DNA of 64,000 nt from Acinetobacter sp. ANC 4470 (GTDB lineage: Bacteria; Pseudomonadota; Gammaproteobacteria; Pseudomonadales; Moraxellaceae). The position numbers were made by a program, and so were the translations under genes. This document shows positions 50,374 to 58,563 of this stretch, in pieces. Every line of letters starts with the position of its first letter. The first letter of the stretch is position 1. The stretch lies in NCBI RefSeq assembly GCF_002135335.1, contig NZ_NEGC01000001.1, positions 434,001 to 498,000 of the forward strand. The letters are read 5' to 3'. The notes under the pieces were generated by a model. It was not told where the DNA came from, searched no databases, and worked only from the letters and a program-made list of their open reading frames with translations.

Positions 50374-50990
50374 TGACCCGTATTGCCCTTCTTGATTATG
50401 GCATGGGAAATTTACACTCTGCAGCCAAAGCCTTAGAACACGTTGGTGCAACGGTAGATGTGACCAATGATCCCAAACTGATTGCCCAAGCCGATAAAAT
50501 TGTATTTCCCGGTGTCGGTGCAATGCGTGATTGCATACAAGGCATGCATGAAGCAGGCATTGATGACGTGGTACGCCATGCCGTATTTAATAAGCCTGTG
50601 CTGGCGATTTGTGTCGGTATGCAAGCATTAATGCAACACTCTGAAGAAAATGACGGTACAGATGCACTGGGTATTTTTGAAGGTGAAGTAAAACGTTTCC
50701 CTAATGTAGCAGGTTTAAAAGTGCCACATATGGGCTGGAATCAAGTACATCAAGCAGACCCAAGTCATCCGATGTGGAAAGACATTGAGCAAGATGCACG
50801 TTTCTACTTTGTGCATAGTTTCTATGTTGAACCGAAAAATGCAGATCTTGTGGCAGCAACTTGTGATTACGGTCTAGAATTCTGTACTGTAATTCATCAA
50901 GAAAACTTGTTTGCGACTCAGTTCCATCCAGAGAAAAGTCATACCGCAGGTTTGCAATTACTGAAAAATTTTGTGGAATGGAAAATCTAG
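50373..50990 (+). CDS. hisH: Imidazole glycerol phosphate synthase, glutaminase subunit HisH
   Basis: Supplies ammonia to HisF for ring formation. The 205 aa have the class I glutaminase triad: Cys in [10 protein letters not shown] (near residue 80), and His and Glu in FHPEKS near the C-terminus. It is translationally coupled to hisB. hisF is not adjacent and lies 5.4 kb downstream. Confidence 0.96.
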   Translation: MTRIALLDYGMGNLHSAAKALEHVGATVDVTNDPKLIAQADKIVFPGVGAMRDCIQGMHEAGIDDVVRHAVFNKPVLAICVGMQALMQHSEENDGTDALGIFEGEVKRFPNVAGLKVPHMGWNQVHQADPSHPMWKDIEQDARFYFVHSFYVEPKNADLVAATCDYGLEFCTVIHQENLFATQFHPEKSHTAGLQLLKNFVEWKI

Positions 50991-51013
50991 ACCAATATTT
51001 TTAAATATTTTGA

Positions 51014-51040
51014 AAGCTCAACTCTGGTTGGGCTTTTTTA
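51014..51040 (+). terminator. Terminator of hisBH
   Basis: AAGCTCAAC and GTTGGGCTT pair (one G-U) across TCTG, and a T-run follows. It ends the hisBH transcript. Confidence 0.85.
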
Positions 51041-51150
51041 TTGCCGTAAATTACCGATATAGATTTGACTATTTTTATGCATTTGTGTTGTTATGCTATT
51101 CATATAAAGCATTATATTTAAATAATAATTCAGCTAATGGAAAATAAAAA

Positions 51151-51687
51151 ATGAATACTCGTTTCAATCCAACCACAGATTCCGCCCTTAAAGCTGGTGG
51201 ACGTTTTAGTCGCCTGTCTTACTTAGGCTGGAATATGCTAATGAGCTTTTCTGTTCTGAGCATTATTGGCCTTATTGCGGCTTTTTCACCCGACTTATTT
51301 ACTGATTCTTCTACCCTAACAGGCTCGTCAATGGTTGCGGCTGCTCTCATCGGGATTGCCTACCTTGCCCTGTTATATTTTAGTTTCGTTTTTACTATTC
51401 GCCGCCTGCATGACCGTAATCACACTGGATGGTTATCTCTACTAATCTTAGTGCCCGCGGTCAATATCATTTTTATGCTGTACTTGATTTTTGCTAAAGG
51501 TGATGACAGAACCAATCAATATGGTGCTCCTCGCACTACACAAACATGGGAAAAAGTTTTAGGCTGGATTTACGTATTGATTTTCCCAATCGGCGTATTC
51601 GCTGCTATTTCTATACCCGCTTATCAAAACTATATGCAGCGCGCTCATCTAGGGCAAATGGAACAAAGCACCCATCAAGCTGATTAA
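51151..51687 (+). CDS. DUF805 family membrane protein
   Basis: A 178-aa protein with four membrane helices. The DUF805 hallmark is FTIRRLHDRNHTGWLSLLILVPAVNIIFMLYLIF, with the RRLHDxxxxGW block. The N-terminal GRFSRLSYLGWNM is also typical. The C-terminal part has a fourth helix near residues 130-150. The function of this family is unknown. Confidence 0.85.
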   Translation: MNTRFNPTTDSALKAGGRFSRLSYLGWNMLMSFSVLSIIGLIAAFSPDLFTDSSTLTGSSMVAAALIGIAYLALLYFSFVFTIRRLHDRNHTGWLSLLILVPAVNIIFMLYLIFAKGDDRTNQYGAPRTTQTWEKVLGWIYVLIFPIGVFAAISIPAYQNYMQRAHLGQMEQSTHQAD

Positions 51688-51703
51688 TCCTGTTAAATAT
51701 TGA

Positions 51704-51734
51704 ATAAAGCTAATCAATGATGAGCTTTATTTTT
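51704..51734 (+). terminator. Terminator after the DUF805 gene
   Basis: ATAAAGCT (51704-51711) pairs with AGCTTTAT (51723-51730), followed by TTTT. Confidence 0.65.
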
Positions 51735-51774
51735 GCCTAATCGCTGAAAAGCGCTTAGGCTGAATTTAAAATAA

Positions 51775-52470
51775 ATGGCTGTATCAATCCTTATGGAAGA
51801 TCTTCTACTTCAAACGCTCCCCAGCAAAGAACAAATTCAGCAACTACCTGTATTTCAAAATCTTCCATTACAACAGATTCAGGTGATTCACTCGCTGCAA
51901 CAATGCCATGCCATTGAACAAGAACTCAAAACTTGTGCCCTCTTCGGTTTTGACACCGAATCGAAACCGACCTTTAACAAAGGTGAAGTTTCAACTGGAC
52001 CACACCTCATTCAGTTGGCAAGTCGCGATAAAGCCTATTTATTCCAAATTAGCCCCTCCATACTTGAGTTCCTAAAACCTATTTTTGAAAATAAAAATCA
52101 AATGAAAGTCGGCTTTGGTTTAAAAAATGATGCTCATTTATTCCGTAAAAAAGGTATTGAACTGCATAGCGTGGTTGAATTATCTAAATGTTTTTCAGTA
52201 TTTGGCTTTAGTAATCCAATGGGACTGAAAAATGCTATGGCGCTTCTATTTCAGGTTAACTTTCCCAAAAGTAAAAAAATAAGCACCTCCAACTGGGCAC
52301 GAAAAATATTGACCCCACATCAAATTGCATATGCGGCTGCCGATGCTTATGCGCCTATACTGGTTTTTGAAGAATTATTACGTTTGGACCTATTGCCCCA
52401 AAACATTCCCAGTCATTTATTCAAATTAAGCATGCAGCCAAACACAATAAAAGCTGAAACTGATGCTTAG
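51775..52470 (+). CDS. 3'-5' exonuclease, RNase D-like (DEDD family)
   Basis: A 231-aa exonuclease of the DnaQ-like fold with RNase D topology. The first acidic motif is FGFDTESKP, the second GFGLKNDAHLF, and the third YAAADAYAPILV with the Tyr of the DEDDy subgroup. There is no HRDC domain, so it is the short form and may be a different exonuclease from RNase D. The start codon has no clear ribosome-binding site; MEDLLL at 51793 is an alternative. It lies 68 bp before hisA. Confidence 0.82.
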   Translation: MAVSILMEDLLLQTLPSKEQIQQLPVFQNLPLQQIQVIHSLQQCHAIEQELKTCALFGFDTESKPTFNKGEVSTGPHLIQLASRDKAYLFQISPSILEFLKPIFENKNQMKVGFGLKNDAHLFRKKGIELHSVVELSKCFSVFGFSNPMGLKNAMALLFQVNFPKSKKISTSNWARKILTPHQIAYAAADAYAPILVFEELLRLDLLPQNIPSHLFKLSMQPNTIKAETDA

Positions 52471-52538
52471 AGATTTGGCAATATTTTGCTAAGATTGCCG
52501 CAATACATTCTTTATAAGATTTGGCTAGGAGCGCAAGC

Positions 52539-53270
52539 ATGCTGATCATTCCAGCAATTGACCTGAAAGATGGTAAATGTGTCCGTTTAAAACAAGGTCG
52601 TATGGAAGACGATACCGTATTTTCTGATGATCCAGTTGCAACTGCACAGCATTGGGTCAATGAAGGCGCGCGTCGCTTACATTTGGTCGATTTAAACGGT
52701 GCTTTCGCAGGTACGCCAATTCACAAACCCGTGGTTGAAGCGATTGCGCGTGCGCAACCTGAATTGCCAATCCAAATTGGTGGTGGTATTCGCTCACTTG
52801 AAACCATTGAACACTATTTAGATGCTGGTGTATCTTTTGTGATCATTGGCACTAAAGCAGTCCAAGATCCTGCATTTGTTGAAGAAGCATGTAAGAAATT
52901 TGCCGGCCATATTATTGTTGGCATCGATGCCATGAACGGTATGGTTGCAACCGATGGTTGGGCCAATATCACCGATGTAAAAGCAACTGATTTAGCCAAA
53001 CGTTTTGCTGATGCGGGCGTATCGAGCATTGTTTATACTGACATCGCGCGTGATGGCATGATGCAAGGCGTGAACATTGAGCAAACGGTGAATTTAGCGA
53101 CGTATTCAGGCTTACCTGTGATTGCATCTGGTGGCGTAACCAATCTGGATGATGTACGCAACTTAAAAGGTCAACCGGGCATTTTAGGTGCAATTACTGG
53201 TCGTGCAATTTACGAAGGGACGTTGAATCTTCGTGAAGCGCAATCCTTGTGGGATGATCAGTCAATTTAA
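52539..53270 (+). CDS. hisA: Phosphoribosylformimino-5-aminoimidazole carboxamide ribotide isomerase
   Basis: Catalyses an Amadori rearrangement in histidine synthesis. The start is the ATG at 52539 ([13 protein letters not shown], 243 aa), with AGGAG nine bases upstream. The catalytic Asp is in PAIDLKDG (residue 8), and the second in YTDIARDG. The two half-barrels have phosphate-binding motifs IQIGGGIRS and IASGGVTN. A terminator follows. Confidence 0.96.
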   Translation: MLIIPAIDLKDGKCVRLKQGRMEDDTVFSDDPVATAQHWVNEGARRLHLVDLNGAFAGTPIHKPVVEAIARAQPELPIQIGGGIRSLETIEHYLDAGVSFVIIGTKAVQDPAFVEEACKKFAGHIIVGIDAMNGMVATDGWANITDVKATDLAKRFADAGVSSIVYTDIARDGMMQGVNIEQTVNLATYSGLPVIASGGVTNLDDVRNLKGQPGILGAITGRAIYEGTLNLREAQSLWDDQSI

Positions 53271-53284
53271 TATTGCGATCCCCT

Positions 53285-53313
53285 TTTAAGAGGTCTTCGG
53301 ACCTCTTTTTTAT
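53285..53313 (+). terminator. Terminator of hisA
   Basis: AAGAGGTC and GACCTCTT pair around a UUCG tetraloop, followed by a T-run. Confidence 0.92.
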
Positions 53314-53340
53314 TTCAATAAATTTCTACTTTGTGTATAC

Positions 53341-54231
53341 ATGTCCAACGCTTCCTCGTGGTTTAAAGCCAAAGCACCACAAATTGCCCTGATCCTAATA
53401 ACCCTCATTTGGGGTGGTACATTTTTAACGGTGCAATATGCTCTAAATTTCAGTTCTCCGATGTTTTTTGTCGGCTGTCGATTTTTAGCGGCAACCATCA
53501 TTGTCGGATTACTCTCCCTGTCTGATTTAAAAGGCATGACCAAACAAGATCTGTATGCAGGTAGTTTAATTGGGTTAACCATTGTCCTCGGTTATGGTAC
53601 TCAAACCATCGGCTTACAAAGCATCAGTAGTAGTGAATCTGCTTTTTTAACTGCACTCTATGTCCCTTTAGTTCCTGTTCTATTATGGATGCTTTTCCGT
53701 AAACGCCCCCATATCATGACTTGGATAGGGACAGTTTTTGCTTTTGTAGGTCTAATCTTTTTAACTGGTAATGGTTTTCATCAAATTTCTTTTAACTTTG
53801 GACAAATTCTGACACTTTTAGGCTCAATTGCCATTGCACTAGAAATCATCCTGATCAGTTATTTTGCAGGAAAGGTGAATATTCAACGTGTTACCGTTAT
53901 TCAACTTGCAGTCGCATCATTACTCGCTTTTACATCAATGCCTTTAGCTGGTGAACATCATTTACCTCAGTTTTCTTGGATATTGGTTGCGGTCACTGTT
54001 GGATTAGGATTAGCCAGTGCACTTATCCAGTTCACCATGAACTGGGCGCAGCGTTCTGTTGCACCGTCACAAGCTGCTATTATTTATGCAGGTGAACCTG
54101 TTTGGGCAGCACTCTTTGGGCGGATTGCGGGTGAACGCTTGCCTTTAATTGCTTTATTGGGTGGGTTATTGGTGGTTTTAGGTGTAATTTTAAGCGAATG
54201 GAAACCGAAGTTTTTAAATAAAACCAAATAA
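53341..54231 (+). CDS. EamA/DMT family transporter
   Basis: A 296-aa permease with about ten membrane helices. The two EamA repeats are visible: LIWGGTFLTVQYAL near residue 24 and QAAIIYAGEPVWAALFGRIAGERLP near 240. The C-terminus ends LVVLGVILSEWKPKFL. No ribosome-binding site is seen; the ATG is 33 bp after the hisA terminator, leaving little room for a leader. The substrate is unknown; metabolite or drug export is possible. Confidence 0.82.
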   Translation: MSNASSWFKAKAPQIALILITLIWGGTFLTVQYALNFSSPMFFVGCRFLAATIIVGLLSLSDLKGMTKQDLYAGSLIGLTIVLGYGTQTIGLQSISSSESAFLTALYVPLVPVLLWMLFRKRPHIMTWIGTVFAFVGLIFLTGNGFHQISFNFGQILTLLGSIAIALEIILISYFAGKVNIQRVTVIQLAVASLLAFTSMPLAGEHHLPQFSWILVAVTVGLGLASALIQFTMNWAQRSVAPSQAAIIYAGEPVWAALFGRIAGERLPLIALLGGLLVVLGVILSEWKPKFLNKTK

Positions 54232-54243
54232 AATATGTGATAA

Positions 54244-54270
54244 AAAAGAGTTCAAATAGAACTCTTTTTA
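54244..54270 (+). terminator. Terminator after the EamA gene
   Basis: AAAAGAGTTC and GAACTCTTTT pair across AAATA, with T-rich flanks on both strands; it may serve the convergent gene too. Confidence 0.8.
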
Positions 54271-54292
54271 TTGTTTAAACTTTCAAATCAAA

Positions 54293-54685
54293 CTACTGAT
54301 ACATTGCTTGATTATCATTCAATCGAATAATGCCGCGAATGGCACGATAGACAATCCAGACCCAAGAAATTCCAACCACTAAAATACAGAACGTGGTTGC
54401 AATAAGTGCCACACCTGCAAAAAGATCGGTATTTCCACCAGTAAAAAACAAAAATAAGAACGGAATAAAAGCGATAATATTCCAGAATAAATACCACCAA
54501 AAAGTACGAATTTGCCAAGTAAAGTGGCTTGCAAAAATAGAACCACGGACATCACTGCGTTTAACATAGTTAATGATTAAGGCAATTATCGCCAATAAAC
54601 CACCTGAAAAAATAGCAATAATATAAAGAACATAGAGGACTAAAGTCAGCGTGCGATTGGAATCTTGATCTATAGAATAATTCAT
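54293..54685 (-). CDS. Small membrane protein, DUF4870/Tic20-like
   Basis: A 130-aa protein with three hydrophobic helices (about residues 15-40, 62-84 and 88-112). The arrangement NYVKRSDVRGSIFASHFTWQIRTFW between helices resembles the DUF4870-like membrane family, which has a conserved SH.xxQxR.xW motif. The function is unknown. It lies 30 bp downstream of the cold-shock/DUF1294 gene on the same strand. Confidence 0.65.
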   Translation of the reverse strand: MNYSIDQDSNRTLTLVLYVLYIIAIFSGGLLAIIALIINYVKRSDVRGSIFASHFTWQIRTFWWYLFWNIIAFIPFLFLFFTGGNTDLFAGVALIATTFCILVVGISWVWIVYRAIRGIIRLNDNQAMYQ

Positions 54686-54715
54686 TGTTATACCTTTTAA
54701 AGTAATCGTTTTCCT

Positions 54716-55348
54716 TTAAAATGTCAGTATGTTTAAAGGAGAAATCAGCCATAGAATCAAAAGAATGTTTAAGGCTATGGTACAAAAATAAATCTTTCTA
54801 AACGGTTGTTTTTCTGTTTTATGTCGCAATTTTTCCTGTGCCAGCCAAGCTGTAGGCCAGCCGCCAAGAAAAGATAAAATATGTAAAGTTTGTTCAGGTA
54901 CACGGCGATTACCCTGTAGCGCTGCTTCTTTATCTTGTGCATACATCCAATAAGTCATGGCGTTGATCATACTAATAAACAACAACACCATTCCATTGAG
55001 TAATCCAGCTATGGTAAAAACAGCCAGTGCCAAAATATAAGCAATACAAGCGATTTGCATCGCTTTTAGTTTATGTTGTTGCTGCCCATTTTCTTTTTTG
55101 GGTTTAGTGATTTTTTCTTGCATTTGTGATGCTTTAAGATACGTCGCTTGTTGCGCACGGAAACGTCCCTGTCCATCCAGTAAGACTTTGTATTCAAGTG
55201 CACAACCCACAATAGGCCGTGGTCCTTGACGCGCAAAATCTTTAATATGTAAGAATACGCGATCTTTCGCAACATCATTCGGTTGAATAAAGCCATAGCC
55301 TTTGTCATCGAACCATTCGACTAATCGCCCCTGATCACGCATTTTCAC
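54716..55348 (-). CDS. Cold-shock domain plus DUF1294 membrane protein
   Basis: A 210-aa two-part protein. Residues about 3-70 are a cold-shock OB-fold: RLVEWFDDKGYGFIQPND and VFLHIKDF give the two RNA-binding motifs. From about residue 90 on, helices follow (AMQIACIAYILALAVFTIAGLL and so on), then DUF1294 with RRVPEQTLHILSFLGGWPTAWLAQEKLRHKT. The combination is known in gammaproteobacteria but its role is not. It would place a nucleic-acid-binding domain at the membrane. thrB lies just upstream on the same strand. Confidence 0.85.
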   Translation of the reverse strand: MKMRDQGRLVEWFDDKGYGFIQPNDVAKDRVFLHIKDFARQGPRPIVGCALEYKVLLDGQGRFRAQQATYLKASQMQEKITKPKKENGQQQHKLKAMQIACIAYILALAVFTIAGLLNGMVLLFISMINAMTYWMYAQDKEAALQGNRRVPEQTLHILSFLGGWPTAWLAQEKLRHKTEKQPFRKIYFCTIALNILLILWLISPLNILTF

Positions 55349-55355
55349 ATCCTAT

Positions 55356-56306
55356 TTAAGCAGTAACAAATTTAAGTCTTTCTATAAGCATATTACGCAT
55401 CTCTTGCGGATTCTTCTGCAAAATATCGCCCCCAGTTCGTCCCTGTTGTATATTTTTTTGTGCCACTTGTAAGCGCATCAACCAGAAACGTGCTGCTGCC
55501 ATCGCCAAATAAATTTCTAAACACGCTTTTTCATCATCCGTTAATGGACGAATAGTTTCATAGGCATGCAAAAAAGCTTGTGCTTTGACTTCATTTAAAT
55601 GAACCTTAGGATATTCGGTACAGAAATCATTTAAAGTAATGGCAATATCAAACAAGAATTCATCTTTATTCAGTTCGTAAAAATCTAAAATACCATTGAG
55701 TTGATTACCATCAAACAAAGTATTGTCACGGAACAAATCGGAATGAATAAAACCTTTAGGACGATTTGGATAGACAGCAGTCAGTGCATCATACAAACCA
55801 AGCACTTCACTTAATAAAATAGCATCCGCAGGATTTAAAGTCGGTTTCAATTCTTTAGCGACTTGTAACCAATAATCATGATTACGATATTCTGTACGTT
55901 CAAGCGGAAAATCTTGTAAAGCCACATGTATTTTCGCCTGTGCAATTGCAATGGCTTCTGCCTGTTCCACAGTAGATGGCATCGGGTGTTGACCCATCAT
56001 ACGCGGCGCAATTTGAGCAGGCTTGTCTTTGAGGCTATGAATCGCTTTACCCGCGTAGTTTAAAGGTACGGGCACTGCCAAACCATGTTGAGCCAAGTGC
56101 TCAAGTACAGGAACCAACTCCGCTGCACCTTGCTCGTCCATCTCTTCAAATACAGTCAGTACATACTGCTTCGCATTTTTACAAACCAAAAAATAGTTTG
56201 TATTTTGAATACCGCCCTGAATGGGAATCAGATCAACAACCTCTAATCCATAAGGCACTGCAAAAGTCTGAACTTCCTGTAAAGTCAAAGTGGTATAAAC
56301 CGACAT
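55356..56306 (-). CDS. thrB: Homoserine kinase (APH-like type)
   Basis: Phosphorylates homoserine for threonine synthesis. This is the aminoglycoside-phosphotransferase-like homoserine kinase of Pseudomonas and Acinetobacter, unrelated to the GHMP ThrB of E. coli. The start is the ATG at 56306 (MSVYTTLTLQEVQ, 316 aa). The Brenner-type catalytic motif GFIHSDLFRDNTLFDGNQ and ILDFYELNKDEFLFDIA are intact. It is divergent from hisF over about 110 bp. Confidence 0.9.
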   Translation of the reverse strand: MSVYTTLTLQEVQTFAVPYGLEVVDLIPIQGGIQNTNYFLVCKNAKQYVLTVFEEMDEQGAAELVPVLEHLAQHGLAVPVPLNYAGKAIHSLKDKPAQIAPRMMGQHPMPSTVEQAEAIAIAQAKIHVALQDFPLERTEYRNHDYWLQVAKELKPTLNPADAILLSEVLGLYDALTAVYPNRPKGFIHSDLFRDNTLFDGNQLNGILDFYELNKDEFLFDIAITLNDFCTEYPKVHLNEVKAQAFLHAYETIRPLTDDEKACLEIYLAMAAARFWLMRLQVAQKNIQQGRTGGDILQKNPQEMRNMLIERLKFVTA

Positions 56307-56336
56307 AGAAAACCTGCAAAAAAACTTACATAATTT

Positions 56337-56386
56337 TGCTAGAATACCTCCTCCCACTACCAAGGTGTAGCACCTTCGTGGCGAAG
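56337..56386 (+). promoter_or_regulatory. hisF promoter and structured 5' leader
   Basis: An extended -10 TGCTAGAAT lies at 56337-56345; there is no good -35. The leader holds two overlapping hairpins, AAGGTG/CACCTT (56362-56376) and CTTCG/CGAAG (56374-56386). They share three bases and so exclude each other. Confidence 0.45.
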
Positions 56387-56419
56387 TTTCATAATCGACT
56401 GTTATTTTTGGAAAAAATT

Positions 56420-57178
56420 ATGCTTGCTAAACGTATTATTCCTTGCCTTGACGTAGATAATGGTCGAGTGGTGAAAGGTGTTCAATTCCTTGATATTCGT
56501 GATGCAGGTGACCCAGTTGAAGTTGCACGCCGTTATAATGAACAAGGTGCAGATGAAATTACCTTCTTAGACATTACGGCAACATCGGGTGGTCGTGACA
56601 CCACTTACCGCACTGTTGAACGTATGGCTGAAAGCGTATTCGTTCCTTTAACCGTAGGTGGTGGTGTCCGTAAAGTAGAAGATATTCGCTTATTGTTAAA
56701 TGCCGGTGCAGATAAAGTCAGCATTAACTCCGCGGCGGTGTTTAATCCAGAGTTTGTACAAGAAGCGTCACAACGTTTTGGCGCACAATGTATTGTTGTT
56801 GCCATTGATGCTAAAAAAACGGGCGATAATAAATGGGAAATTTTCACCCATGGCGGGCGTAGAGCAACAGGGATTGATGCGATTGAATGGGCTGTAAAAA
56901 TGGCTGACTTTGGCGCAGGCGAACTACTCATTACCTCGATGGATGCTGATGGCACCAAAGCGGGTTATGATCTTAAATTGATGCGTCAAATTAATAACCG
57001 TGTCACCATTCCAACCATTGCCTCAGGTGGGGTCGGATGTTTACAGCATTTGGCCGATGGCATTTTAATCGGTGGTGCAGATGCCGTTTTAGCCGCATCT
57101 ATTTTCCACTTTGGTCAACACACCATTCCTGAAGCGAAACAATATCTTGCAGCTCAAGGGATTGAAATGCGTCTGTAA
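56420..57178 (+). CDS. hisF: Imidazole glycerol phosphate synthase, cyclase subunit HisF
   Basis: Uses ammonia from HisH to make imidazole glycerol phosphate and AICAR. The start is the ATG at 56420 ([20 protein letters not shown], 252 aa); the frame runs 28 codons further upstream but HisF proteins begin here. The catalytic Asp residues are in CLDVDNGR (near 11) and [13 protein letters not shown] (near 130). Phosphate-binding motifs LTVGGGVR and IASGGVG are present. It is monocistronic, with a terminator. Confidence 0.97.
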   Translation: MLAKRIIPCLDVDNGRVVKGVQFLDIRDAGDPVEVARRYNEQGADEITFLDITATSGGRDTTYRTVERMAESVFVPLTVGGGVRKVEDIRLLLNAGADKVSINSAAVFNPEFVQEASQRFGAQCIVVAIDAKKTGDNKWEIFTHGGRRATGIDAIEWAVKMADFGAGELLITSMDADGTKAGYDLKLMRQINNRVTIPTIASGGVGCLQHLADGILIGGADAVLAASIFHFGQHTIPEAKQYLAAQGIEMRL

Positions 57179-57205
57179 TGGGCACATCTGCCATCAAGCT
57201 ATAAG

Positions 57206-57231
57206 AGAGTGTTTAAATAACACTCTTTTTT
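57206..57231 (+). terminator. Terminator of hisF
   Basis: AGAGTGTT and AACACTCT pair across a five-base loop, followed by a T-run. Confidence 0.88.
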
Positions 57232-57578
57232 ATTAACTGATGTTACGCACTCATTTAAAAAGCCTTATCACTTTAGTCATGAATAAAGATTAATTAGCTT
57301 TATATAATATACAAATGACCTAGCTGATGTTATTCAATGCGCAGCATTGCAAAGTTTAAATGCCCTTTGCGTCGGCATTATTTCTACTTTTGAAAGGTTA
57401 ATGAGTAGCACTACTACTCAAGACAAAACCTTTTGTTGGTCTGAGCAAACATCCCTATACGCCAACCCAACGGATGGCATATATGCCATCCTAACGTGGA
57501 ATTAATTTTTTCTATAATCTATTTGGCAGATTTAAGTCGCTGCGTAACATCCGTTATTAACAAAATTTTAAGATAAAA

Positions 57579-57602
57579 AAAAGGAGCCTTTAAGACTCCC
57601 TA
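57579..57602 (-). terminator. Minus-strand terminator in the gap
   Basis: GGAGTC and GGCTCC pair (one G-U) across TTAAA on the minus strand, then eight T. It could end a long 3' UTR of the hydroxylase gene 250 bp away, or an unannotated RNA. Confidence 0.6.
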
Positions 57603-57848
57603 TAAACTAAGAAAACGACAGCGCGTGGTTTCTTACAATGTTTAAAGCATAAAATAATATACCCAGACCAAGATAAGACAACTTGATGGTGCAGCAAATA
57701 TAGATCAAAAAATCCGCAGAATATTGACCATTCATGCCAAAAATATTGACAAATCACGACACTAAGGCAAAACGATATGAGTTTTTCACCTGACAGCAAT
57801 GAATGAAATCAACGCGATTAAACTAAAAATGCGGGAAAAACCTATTTT

Positions 57849-58460
57849 TTATACCTTTACCTCTAATTTAGGCATCGTTTCTACCCATTTTGCCGGAAAG
57901 TAATTTTCTGCCACAAAATTCAGTACTTTTGAAATAGATTGTGGAAGTGCGATGCCCAATGGGTTTTGTTCTTGTAAATTTTGTGAAGAAATCACCCGTG
58001 TACCCAAAATATAATCAAACCACGGCTTGGTCACACACCAATTGGCATCCTGATTCGAATTCATATGATGGTCATAGTGCCACGGGATTTTTTTCATTGC
58101 CCAATCTGGCTCTAAATGGGCACGACGATGAATATAATAATAATTACACGCACTATAGACCGCAGCCGCAGCCATTCCCTTAGATATAGGATAAAACAGT
58201 ACACTGGCTGCACCAGCCACCACAGCTAAAGAAATGATTTCATTTTTAGTTCGCCAATTCGAAATTCCTTCGACGTAGCCATGATCATGAAATGTTGTTT
58301 TACGCACTTCACGATGATGTTCCCAATGTGACTTCATACTGTCTGGTACTGGGCTATAACGTGGTTTCCCACTACGGTGTGTACCATGCAAAATATACTT
58401 ATGTGCCACCCACTCAAAACCATTGGCGACCACCAATCCCACCAAAAAACCTTTTAACAT
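57849..58460 (-). CDS. Fatty acid hydroxylase superfamily protein (di-iron membrane enzyme)
   Basis: A 203-aa membrane oxidase of the hydroxylase/desaturase superfamily. The His clusters that bind two irons are all visible: HKYILH (about residues 20-25), HWEHH (45-49), HRRAH (131-135) and HYDHHMN (about 148-154). Hydrophobic stretches near 1-20 and 80-115 fit two membrane hairpins. A strong ribosome-binding site AGGAGG precedes the start. It is divergent from the AraC gene over about 100 bp, so AraC may control it. The lipid acted on is unknown. Confidence 0.85.
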   Translation of the reverse strand: MLKGFLVGLVVANGFEWVAHKYILHGTHRSGKPRYSPVPDSMKSHWEHHREVRKTTFHDHGYVEGISNWRTKNEIISLAVVAGAASVLFYPISKGMAAAAVYSACNYYYIHRRAHLEPDWAMKKIPWHYDHHMNSNQDANWCVTKPWFDYILGTRVISSQNLQEQNPLGIALPQSISKVLNFVAENYFPAKWVETMPKLEVKV

Positions 58461-58563
58461 GTTTATTCCTCCTCTTTAGTATTGAATATACTTAAGGAAA
58501 TGTGCTAAATATTGACCGCAAAATAAAACTTCATTGACAAATTACGACAACAAAAAGAGCAGG

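Larger units (their letters stand above)
57179..57848. other. Structured non-coding gap between hisF and the hydroxylase gene
   Basis: These 670 bp hold the hisF terminator (57206-57230), a stem-rich stretch (57393-57433), a perfect 20-bp palindrome (57472-57491) and a minus-strand terminator (57579-57602). No gene is convincing. A 69-codon minus-strand frame ends inside the last hairpin and is rejected. Confidence 0.5.

Noticed and set aside
57590..57799. A 69-codon minus-strand frame in the gap after hisF
   Set aside because: It has a TTG start without a ribosome-binding site, an improbable Cys/Trp/His-rich composition, and ends within a terminator hairpin.
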